Assembly: GCA_003517725.1 (NCBI GenBank) | Contig: DOZZ01000066.1 | Location: forward strand, 19,363 to 25,502 | Direction: 5' to 3' | Origin: Bryobacterales bacterium | GTDB lineage: Bacteria > Acidobacteriota > Terriglobia > Bryobacterales > Bryobacteraceae | DNA length: 6,140 nt | Shown here: piece by piece, positions 1 to 5,132 of the stretch | Layout of the letters: each line of letters starts with the position of its first letter | How positions within the stretch are numbered: position 1 is the stretch's first letter | Made by a program: the position numbers and the translations under genes | The notes under the pieces: generated by a model | Seen by the model: only the letters and a program-made list of their open reading frames with translations | Databases searched by the model: none | What the model was told of the DNA's origin: nothing

Positions 1-1323
1 GAACTCGAGATGGCGCTGGTGGAACTCTATCGCACCACCGGCAATCGCGCCGATCTGGAACTGGCGGGATATCTGCTGAGCGGCGTGGAGCGCGAACGCC
101 TGAAACTCAGCGACAGCCAGGTAACCTACATGTTCAGCGGCAAGCCGTTCACCTCGCGCACCGAGGTGGAAGGGCACGCGGTGCGCGCCATGTATGCTTC
201 GAGCGGCGCCACCGATTACTATCTGGAAACCGGCGACCCCGCTTACTGGAAGACGCTGAACCGGCTGTGGGACGATCTGACGTCCTCGAAGATGTACATC
301 ACGGGCGGCGTGGGCTCGCGCGCGTCGGGCGAAGCGTTTGGCGTCTCCTACGAGCTGCCCAACCAGCAGGCGTACGGTGAAAGCTGCGCGGCCATCGCCA
401 ACCTGATGTTCAACTGGCGCATGCTGATGGCTACCGCGGAGTCGCGCTATGCCGATGTGATGGAGCGGGCGCTCTATAACGGCATCAACTCGGGCATGTC
501 GCTCGACGGCACCACTTACTGCTATCGCAATCCGCTCGAATCCACGGGCGAGAAAATTCGCAACCCCTGGTACGAGACCACCTGTTGCCCGCCCAACCTG
601 GAGCGCACCTTTGCCGCGCTGCCTGGCTATATGTACGCGGTGAATGAGAAGGGCATCTACGCCAATCTCTACCACGCCTCGGATATGAGCTGGCATCTGC
701 CCGGCGGCGAAGCGCTGCAAATTGTTGAGCGCACCGAATATCCCTGGCAGGGCGCCATCCACTTCACGGTGAATCCGGCGCGGACCCTCGAGACCAGCGT
801 GTTTCTGCGCATTCCGGGATGGTCTACCGGCACGACAGTGCTGGTGAATGGCAAGGCCTGGAGCGCCGCGCCGGTGGCTGGCCACTACCTGGAAATTCAT
901 CGGGCGTGGAAAACCGGCGACCGGATCGATTTGAACCTGGATATGCGCACGCGCTTGATGACGGCCAATCCGCTGCTGCGAGAGGATGCCGGCCGAGTGG
1001 CGGTGGAGCGCGGTCCAATCGTTTATTGTCTTGAGAGCGCCGACCAGCCGATGCTGCCGTCGCTGTTCGACGCGGTGCTCTCGGGCGGCGAGGATTTTCA
1101 GATGCAGTATCGCGCGGATCTGCTGGGCGGACTGATGGAACTGCGGCATACCGGCGTGGTGTCGGCGAAGAGCGCCGCGTCCGAACCGCTGTATCGCGAG
1201 TTGGGCGCGACCTCGCGGGCCACGCGGCCCGTAACGCTGACCTTCATCCCCTATTACGCGTGGGCCAACCGAGGGCCGCTGCCGATGGAAGTCTGGGTGC
1301 CCTACCAGAGGGTGGAGCGCTAA
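1..1323 (+). CDS. GH127-type beta-L-arabinofuranosidase (DUF1680), 5' end outside window
   Basis: Glycoside hydrolase that in characterised relatives removes beta-L-arabinofuranosyl units from plant or glycoprotein glycans. The frame is open from base 1 (ELEM...), and the first ATG at 10 lies inside a conserved helix (MALVELYRTTG), so it is not the start. About 440 codons are present. The family is usually 600-650 residues, so roughly the first 200 are missing. Catalytic signature: CC pair at 583-588 (context ETTCCPPNL), and ESC at 379-387. A Glu at 331-333 lies 16 residues before the Glu of ESC, the same spacing as E322/E338 in the Bifidobacterium longum enzyme HypBA1. By that homology the first Cys of the CC pair is the nucleophile, the Glu and three Cys hold zinc, and E322 is the acid/base. 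The GHAVR motif is also kept. The last third (from about 700) would be the beta-sandwich domain. The enzyme could equally act on another arabinoside; localisation cannot be judged without the N-terminus. The stop overlaps the start of rmlB. Confidence 0.9.
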   Translation, partial: ELEMALVELYRTTGNRADLELAGYLLSGVERERLKLSDSQVTYMFSGKPFTSRTEVEGHAVRAMYASSGATDYYLETGDPAYWKTLNRLWDDLTSSKMYITGGVGSRASGEAFGVSYELPNQQAYGESCAAIANLMFNWRMLMATAESRYADVMERALYNGINSGMSLDGTTYCYRNPLESTGEKIRNPWYETTCCPPNLERTFAALPGYMYAVNEKGIYANLYHASDMSWHLPGGEALQIVERTEYPWQGAIHFTVNPARTLETSVFLRIPGWSTGTTVLVNGKAWSAAPVAGHYLEIHRAWKTGDRIDLNLDMRTRLMTANPLLREDAGRVAVERGPIVYCLESADQPMLPSLFDAVLSGGEDFQMQYRADLLGGLMELRHTGVVSAKSAASEPLYRELGATSRATRPVTLTFIPYYAWANRGPLPMEVWVPYQRVER

Positions 1324-2318
1324 TGGCGATCTTCGTCACTGGCGGGGCTGGCTTCATCGGGTCGCAGTTCGTGCGCGACTGGGTCCGGCTGTATCCATCG
1401 CAAACCATCATCAATTTTGACCGGCTGACTTATGCCGGCAACCCGGATAATCTGGCGTCGGTCGAGCGGCATCCGGCGTATCGCATGGTGCGGGGCGATA
1501 TCTGTGAACCGGAAGAAGTGCTGGCCGCGCTGCCGGAAAACTGCGACGCCGTGGTGCATTTCGCCGCGGAGTCGCATGTGGACCGCAGCATCGCCAGCGC
1601 CGCGGAGTTTGTCAGAACCAACGTGCTCGGCACGCAGGTGCTGCTGGACGCGGCGCGGGCTCGCCGCGTGCGCCGTTTTCTGCATATCTCGACCGACGAA
1701 GTGGGCGGCAGCATGGACGAGGGCCAGTTCTTTCGCGAGGACTCGCCGCTGAACCCGAGCAGCCCGTACGCAGCCAGCAAAACCGCGGCTGAACACCTGG
1801 TGCGCGCCGCGGCTCACACGTTCGGCCTGGATGCCGTGATTACACGCACCAGCAACAACTACGGGCCGTTTCAATTTCCGGAGAAGTTGCTGCCACTGGC
1901 GATTACGCGCGCACTGGCCAATGAGCCCATTCCGGTTTATGGCGACGGGCTGCAAGTGCGCGACTGGATCCACGTCGCCGACAACTGCCACGCGCTCATG
2001 GCGGTGTTGGAGCGCGGAACAGCCGGCGAGACCCACCACATCGGCGGCAACCAGCCGCTGCGGAATCTGGACGTTCTGAAGCTGTTGCTTCGGCTGCTGG
2101 GCAAGCCGGAGACGCTGCTCACCACCGTGACGGACCGGCTGGGGCATGATCGGCGTTATGCCGTCGATTGCTCGAAGACTAAGCGCGAGCTCGGGTGGAC
2201 GCCACGCATTCCGTTCGAGCAGGGATTGGCTGAAACCGTGGATTGGTATCGCGAGAACAGCGCGTGGATCGAGCGGATCCGTACCGGGGCGTACAGATCC
2301 GCCACATCGCGCATCTGA
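1323..2318 (+). CDS. rmlB: dTDP-glucose 4,6-dehydratase (RmlB/RfbB)
   Basis: Cytoplasmic extended short-chain dehydrogenase that converts dTDP-D-glucose to dTDP-4-keto-6-deoxyglucose, the second step towards dTDP-L-rhamnose and other deoxysugars. The protein has 331 residues, slightly shorter than E. coli RmlB. Seen: NAD-binding GGAGFIGS (residues 7-14), the RmlB hallmark ESHVDRSI, catalytic TDE (124-126), YxxxK as Y149/K153 in SPYAASK, NNYGPFQFPEKL, RDW, and the C-terminal GHDRRYA and ELGW motifs. These together favour RmlB over UDP-glucose epimerases. Odd: the residue after TDEV is Gly128, where RmlB proteins normally have Tyr (TDEVYG). Start: ATG 1323 overlaps the glycosidase stop (TAATG) and has GGAG at 1314-1317, 5 nt away. 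A longer in-frame start at 1260 would lie inside the glycosidase and precede the Rossmann strand by 21 odd residues. Translation is probably coupled to the upstream gene. No rmlA, rmlC or rmlD is visible here. Confidence 0.93.
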   Translation: MAIFVTGGAGFIGSQFVRDWVRLYPSQTIINFDRLTYAGNPDNLASVERHPAYRMVRGDICEPEEVLAALPENCDAVVHFAAESHVDRSIASAAEFVRTNVLGTQVLLDAARARRVRRFLHISTDEVGGSMDEGQFFREDSPLNPSSPYAASKTAAEHLVRAAAHTFGLDAVITRTSNNYGPFQFPEKLLPLAITRALANEPIPVYGDGLQVRDWIHVADNCHALMAVLERGTAGETHHIGGNQPLRNLDVLKLLLRLLGKPETLLTTVTDRLGHDRRYAVDCSKTKRELGWTPRIPFEQGLAETVDWYRENSAWIERIRTGAYRSATSRI

Positions 2319-2357
2319 TGGCCCTTTGGCTGCTGGTTTTCAGCTGGATGGAACGTG

Positions 2358-2645
2358 ATGAAAAATTTTCTGAGTGCCGTACTGCTGAGCTCCGCGCTGA
2401 TCGCGCCGGCGGCCCTGGCTTTGGACTAGCATGATCGAGACGACCGCGAGCGCGTTCGCGTGCACCGCTACTATGATCGTGACCACCACGACTGGCATGA
2501 GTGGAACGAGCGCGAAGACCACGCGTACCGGCAATATTTGAAGGATCAACATCGCGAATATCGAGAGTGGAACCGCGTGCCGCGGCACGACCAGACGGCT
2601 TATTGGCGCTGGCGCCACGAGCACATGGAAATGGACGCGCATTAG
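2358..2645 (+). pseudogene. Small secreted His/Arg/Tyr/Trp-rich protein gene interrupted by an in-frame TAG
   Basis: Unrecognised function. ATG 2358 begins a textbook signal peptide: MKN, then a hydrophobic core (residues 4-16), Pro17, and an ALA cleavage motif at residues 19-21. Codon 24 (2427-2429) is TAG. The same frame then runs on for 71 codons to TAG at 2643-2645. The downstream part is very rich in His, Arg, Asp, Glu, Tyr and Trp, with pieces such as RYYDRDHHDWHEW and YWRWRHEH, so it reads like a mature secreted protein and not random sequence. A terminator follows 8 nt after the second stop, marking the end of a real transcription unit. One substitution (for example from CAG, giving ...LDQHD) would restore a 95-residue protein. 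It may be a recent pseudogene, a sequence error, or a readthrough gene; the sequence alone cannot decide. I recall similar small secreted proteins in acidobacteria but cannot name a family. The upstream GGATGG is a weak ribosome site. Confidence 0.7.
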
Positions 2646-2652
2646 ACGTTAT

Positions 2653-2680
2653 CGGGCGACAGACGTCGCCCGTTTTCCTT
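2653..2680 (+). terminator. Intrinsic terminator after the small secreted-protein gene
   Basis: A perfect 8-bp GC-rich stem, CGGGCGAC (2653-2660) with GTCGCCCG (2665-2672), closes an AGAC tetraloop and is followed by TTTTCCTT. It starts 8 nt after the second stop of the interrupted gene. It ends just before the TATAAT box of ridA, so terminator and promoter share DNA. Confidence 0.8.
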
Positions 2681-2685
2681 ATAAT
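2656..2685 (+). promoter_or_regulatory. Probable sigma70-type promoter of ridA, nearly leaderless
   Basis: A perfect TATAAT lies at 2680-2685. The best -35 candidate is GCGACA at 2656-2661 (4 of 6 matches to TTGACA), with an 18-bp spacer. Transcription would begin at about 2691-2693, leaving only 3-5 nt before ATG 2696. No Shine-Dalgarno sequence is present ahead of that ATG, which fits leaderless translation. The -35 candidate lies within the terminator stem of the preceding gene. Confidence 0.6.
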
Positions 2686-2695
2686 GAACCACAAC

Positions 2696-3082
2696 ATGAT
2701 TGAACGTCTTAGCCCTCCCGGCGTGCCCGCTCCCCGCGGCCCCTATTCCCCCATGGTCCGCGCCGGAGATTTCCTTTTCGTCTCGGGTCAGGTTCCGGTC
2801 GATCCCGCCACGCAACAGATGTCCTTCGGCGACATCGCGCATGAAACACGGCGCGTGCTGAACAACATCAAGCAGCTCCTCGAAGGCGCCGGCGCATCCC
2901 TGGCCGATGTTGTCAAATGCTCCGTGTTCCTGTCAAATGGCGACGACTTCGCCGCCATGAACGCCGTTTACACCGAGTTCTTCGGCCATGACAAGCCCGC
3001 GCGCACCACCATTGCGTGCCAGTTCGCCATGCCCGAGATGAAAATCGAAGTCGACTGCATCGCCTATAGTCCGCGCTCCTAA
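2696..3082 (+). CDS. ridA: RidA/YjgF/TdcF family enamine/imine deaminase
   Basis: Small cytoplasmic trimeric enzyme that hydrolyses reactive 2-aminoacrylate-type enamines/imines released by PLP enzymes, protecting other PLP enzymes. From ATG 2696 the product is 128 residues, the length of E. coli RidA. Conserved residues fall in place: GPY with Tyr17, the FVSGQVPVDP strand, Arg103 in PARTT, and Glu118 in KIEVDCIA. Arg and Glu are 15 apart, as R105 and E120 are in E. coli. The position of E. coli Cys107 is Thr105 here; that Cys is not strictly conserved in the family. Start choice: an in-frame ATG at 2684 would add only MNHN and overlaps the TATAAT box, so it would not be in the mRNA. A still longer frame back to 2501 runs through the terminator and the small secreted gene. 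The gene appears to have its own promoter. The RidA subfamily and exact substrate cannot be fixed from sequence alone. Confidence 0.93.
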   Translation: MIERLSPPGVPAPRGPYSPMVRAGDFLFVSGQVPVDPATQQMSFGDIAHETRRVLNNIKQLLEGAGASLADVVKCSVFLSNGDDFAAMNAVYTEFFGHDKPARTTIACQFAMPEMKIEVDCIAYSPRS

Positions 3083-3098
3083 GCGGCGCGCCTTGCGC

Positions 3099-3104
3099 TA
3101 CAAT
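3099..3104 (+). promoter_or_regulatory. Probable -10 box of the nfeD-SPFH operon, nearly leaderless
   Basis: TACAAT (5 of 6 matches to TATAAT) ends exactly 10 nt before ATG 3115, the same distance as TATAAT to the ridA ATG. Initiation would fall near 3110-3112, giving a leader of 3-5 nt. There is no Shine-Dalgarno motif before the ATG. No convincing -35 box is seen at the expected 16-18 bp spacing. Confidence 0.5.
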
Positions 3105-3114
3105 CGTTAGCCAA

Positions 3115-3546
3115 ATGGCACCTTGGAAGTGGCTGGTCTTCGGGCTCCTGCTCCTTGTCACGGAGTTGCTGAACCTCGGCGGCTTTTATCTGCTGTTCTT
3201 CGGAATTGGCGCGCTGCTCGTCGGCCTGGCCGTTTTCTTACTGCCCGATGCCTCCCTGACCTTGCAGATCGTCAGCTTCCTTGGGGTCTCGGTCTTCTCC
3301 GCTCTTTTTCTACGCCGCCCTTTACTTCAGAAGTTCCAATCCCTGCGCCCTCCCCGCAAAATCGAGAACATCACCGGCGAGACGGCCGTTATTCTTGAAC
3401 CGATCGCGCCTGGTTCCGAGGGTGAGGCCGAACTGCGCGGCACCCGCTGGACCGCGCGCAACATCGGCGACCGGCCGCTCGAAGCCAGCGAACGATGCAC
3501 CGTCGACCACATCGAAGGCCTGATGCTCTGCATCCGTCCGAAATGA
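3115..3546 (+). CDS. NfeD family membrane protein (short form), SPFH partner
   Basis: Inner-membrane protein of 143 residues of the short NfeD type (YbbK-like), which lacks the N-terminal serine protease domain of long NfeD proteins. Three hydrophobic stretches are seen at about residues 6-21, 23-43 and 48-66, with the family-like ELLNLGGFYLLFFGIGA segment. A charged linker (RRP, RPPRK) follows. A soluble C-terminal part (about 80-143, GETAVIL...ELRGTRWTA...VDHIEGLML) fits the OB fold of the family. Members typically sit next to and work with SPFH/stomatin proteins in membrane organisation or quality control. Here the SPFH gene starts 18 nt downstream on the same strand. The start at 3115 is preceded by a -10-like box rather than a ribosome site, suggesting a leaderless start. 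No other in-frame start is better placed. Confidence 0.9.
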   Translation: MAPWKWLVFGLLLLVTELLNLGGFYLLFFGIGALLVGLAVFLLPDASLTLQIVSFLGVSVFSALFLRRPLLQKFQSLRPPRKIENITGETAVILEPIAPGSEGEAELRGTRWTARNIGDRPLEASERCTVDHIEGLMLCIRPK

Positions 3547-3549
3547 AGT

Positions 3550-3554
3550 AGGAG
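3550..3554 (+). promoter_or_regulatory. Strong Shine-Dalgarno site of the SPFH gene
   Basis: AGGAG lies 10 nt before ATG 3565, in the 18-nt gap after the nfeD stop, and is followed by an A-rich stretch. It fixes the start of the second operon gene. It contrasts with ridA and nfeD, which lack any such site. Confidence 0.8.
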
Positions 3555-3564
3555 AAAAAAACGC

Positions 3565-4488
3565 ATGGAAGTCTGGATCGTTCTGCTGATTGCCGCGCTG
3601 CTCTTCTTCATTCTGCTGGCGCGCACCGCCGTGGTGGTGCCGCAGCAGAGCGCCTACGTGATCGAGCGACTGGGCCGTTTCAGCGGCACGCTGGAACCCG
3701 GCTTCCATGTCCTCACGCCCTTCTTCGATGTCATTCGCTACCGCCATACGCTGAAAGAGCAAGCTTTCGAAATTCCCGAGCAGGTCTGCATCACGCGCGA
3801 CAACGTGCAGGTCGCGGTCGACGGAATTTTATATCTGAAGGTGCTCAACGCCGAGCGCGCCTCGTACGGCATCGCCGATTACCGTTACGCCATCGCGCAG
3901 CTGGCGCAAACGGCCATGCGTAGCGAGATCGGCAAGATCGTGCTCGACAAAACGTTCGAAGAGCGAACCTTCATCAACAACCAGCTCGTGACGGAGCTCG
4001 ACAAGGCGTCCGAAGCCTGGGGCATCAAGGTCCTGCGCTACGAGATCAAGAACATCACGCCACCGCGCGACGTGCTGGCCGCCATGGAAAAGCAGATGCG
4101 CGCCGAACGCGAAAAGCGCGCCGCCATTCTAACGTCGGAAGGCGTGCGCGACTCCAACATCAACACGGCCGAGGGCGAGAAGCAGAAGACCATCAAGGAA
4201 TCCGAGGCCCGTAAGCAGCAGCAGATCAACGAGGCCGAGGGCCAGGCGGCGGCCATCCTTTCGGTCGCGAGCGCCACCGCCGAAGGCATCCGGCGCGTCG
4301 CCGAATCCATCGAAAGCCCCGGCGGATTTCAGGCCGTGCAACTGCGCGTCGCCGAACAATACATCACCCAATTCGGCAATCTGGCCAAGCAATCCACCAC
4401 GCTGATCATTCCGTCGACCCTCAGCGACGTCAGCGGCGTCCTGGCCTCGGCCATGAACGTCATCAAATCCGCCGGCCCGCACACGTAA
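3565..4488 (+). CDS. qmcA: SPFH/stomatin family protein (QmcA/paraslipin type)
   Basis: Membrane-anchored scaffold protein of 307 residues (E. coli QmcA has 305). A single N-terminal membrane segment lies at about residues 3-22 (WIVLLIAALLFFILLA). The SPFH/band-7 domain follows (about 25-190), with family motifs VVVPQQSAYVIERLGRF, EPGFHVLTPFFD, RDNVQVAVDGILYLKV, YAIAQLAQTAMRSEIG and the YEIKNITPP segment at its end. A charged Ala/Glu-rich coiled-coil stretch covers about 185-235. A C-terminal oligomerisation segment ends with STLIIPSTLSDVSGVLASA. The family forms large oligomers in membrane microdomains and is usually paired with NfeD, as in the E. coli ybbK-qmcA pair; the pairing is kept here. 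It has its own strong ribosome site and no separate promoter that I can see. HflK/HflC are related, but the lack of a pair and the adjacent short NfeD favour QmcA. Confidence 0.92.
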   Translation: MEVWIVLLIAALLFFILLARTAVVVPQQSAYVIERLGRFSGTLEPGFHVLTPFFDVIRYRHTLKEQAFEIPEQVCITRDNVQVAVDGILYLKVLNAERASYGIADYRYAIAQLAQTAMRSEIGKIVLDKTFEERTFINNQLVTELDKASEAWGIKVLRYEIKNITPPRDVLAAMEKQMRAEREKRAAILTSEGVRDSNINTAEGEKQKTIKESEARKQQQINEAEGQAAAILSVASATAEGIRRVAESIESPGGFQAVQLRVAEQYITQFGNLAKQSTTLIIPSTLSDVSGVLASAMNVIKSAGPHT

Positions 4489-4523
4489 CCGGCCGCTTCT
4501 GCCGTACGCGTCTAAAACCCTTC

Positions 4524-4549
4524 GGGGCCACATCAGCAGGTGTGGCCCC
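4524..4549 (+). terminator. Hairpin after the SPFH gene, possible terminator
   Basis: A perfect 9-bp stem, GGGGCCACA (4524-4532) with TGTGGCCCC (4541-4549), closes an 8-nt loop 35 nt after the SPFH stop. No T tract follows on the + strand, so it is not a classical intrinsic terminator there. On the - strand, TTTT follows 6 nt after the stem, so it could instead stop transcripts arriving from the right. Confidence 0.5.
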
Positions 4550-4604
4550 TCGGTCGAGCTTGCTGGCGCGTCTCAGCGCAGTCCCGAACCATCGCAGGTC
4601 ATAG

Positions 4605-4641
4605 AAGGCGCCGATGCCTGTGGCGCAGGTCGTCGCCTTTT
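4605..4641 (+). terminator. Second hairpin with T tract, possible terminator
   Basis: An imperfect stem pairs AAGGCG (4605-4610), CGA (4612-4614) and CCTG (4617-4620) with CAGG (4626-4629), TCG (4630-4632) and CGCCTT (4634-4639). It has one mismatch, a 2-nt bulge and a TGGCG loop. The right arm runs into TTTT (4638-4641). It lies 116 nt after the SPFH stop and could be a back-up terminator. Confidence 0.4.
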
Positions 4642-4646
4642 GCGGC

Positions 4647-4675
4647 CTGTGTCGGTTCGAGCACACGAGTTTTTT
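4647..4675 (+). terminator. Weak hairpin before a T6 run, marginal terminator
   Basis: A short stem, GTGT (4649-4652) with ACAC (4663-4666), is followed after GAG by TTTTTT (4670-4675). The stem is only 4-5 bp with a wide loop, so function is doubtful. The T6 run is the longest T run in this gap. Confidence 0.2.
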
Positions 4676-5132
4676 CGACCCTGTGTCAACTCGGGAACGC
4701 GCGGTTGTTCGACCCCAACTCGATTTAAGTTTCTGAGAGGCCCGCCGCGCCGCAGGAGATGATCGTCGAGTTTCGTGCGCCATGAAGATTGTCGGGCTCT
4801 CCGCACGCTGAAGACGTGCACCACAGGTGGCTGCCAGCCGGTATCGATCTCGCAAAGTGCGATTTTGTGGAACAAAGCCAATTTTGAGGGCCTCCGGAGA
4901 CTGATCCGGCTTTGAAGGACCGGGCCGTGCCAGCGGATGTTGAGCGAGTCGGGCGTCGCCGGTGGGGGAGAAGCAGGCAAGAACGGACACTGGTATGTGG
5001 CTCCTGAAGTAAGAGTAAGGAGCAGACCAGCTAATCGAGCGGAGTAACAGTGCAAGTCGTTGGGAGGGAACGGGAAAATATACCGCGGCCGGTGGTGATC
5101 GCTACGGACCGCAGTGTCCCGGATTCCCTAAA

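Larger units (their letters stand above)
4489..5132. other. Intergenic stretch without a credible gene between convergent genes
   Basis: This 644-bp gap lies between the SPFH gene (+) and the unknown gene (-). Open frames on the - strand (4463-4990 and 4573-5055) overlap each other. Both give Arg/Ser-rich products without motifs, and neither has a ribosome site. Frames on the + strand are short and full of stops. Hairpins lie at its left end (entries below). Further small inverted repeats occur, for example CCGGA/TCCGG at 4894-4909 and TCGCA/TGCGA at 4850-4862 followed by TTTT, and a weak ACCG/CGGT at 5082-5093. TTCGACCC occurs twice (4674-4681 and 4708-4715). I see no tRNA, rRNA or intact insertion sequence. 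A decayed gene or mobile remnant is possible but unsupported. Confidence 0.6.

Noticed and set aside
1320..2147. Long - strand open frame (275 codons) opposite rmlB
   Set aside because: It is the antisense shadow of a clearly conserved gene in GC-rich DNA; its product has no recognisable motifs.
2427..2429. TAG read as pyrrolysine or a recoding signal
   Set aside because: No pyrrolysine machinery or recoding element is visible, and the gene is not of a methylamine methyltransferase type. Mutation, sequence error or plain readthrough is simpler.
2431..2529. ATG at 2431 just after the amber codon, starting a short frame in another phase
   Set aside because: It gives a Thr-rich 32-residue product ending at TGA, lacks a ribosome site and has no match to the in-frame His/Arg-rich coding pattern.
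3081..3098. GC-rich inverted sequence (around GGCGCGCC) between ridA and nfeD as a terminator
   Set aside because: The pairing is interrupted and has no T tract, so I cannot support it as a terminator.
4649..4666. GGTTCGA resembling a tRNA T loop
   Set aside because: The flanking stem does not pair over 5 bp in the right register, and no acceptor, D or anticodon arms can be built around it.
4463..4990. - strand open frame of 175 codons overlapping the SPFH 3' end
   Set aside because: Arg/Ser-rich product without motifs or ribosome site, overlapping another - strand frame of the same quality (4573-5055).
4740..5000. Possible insertion-sequence remnant
   Set aside because: The region looks like decayed or non-coding DNA, but I find no transposase motif, terminal inverted repeats or target duplication.
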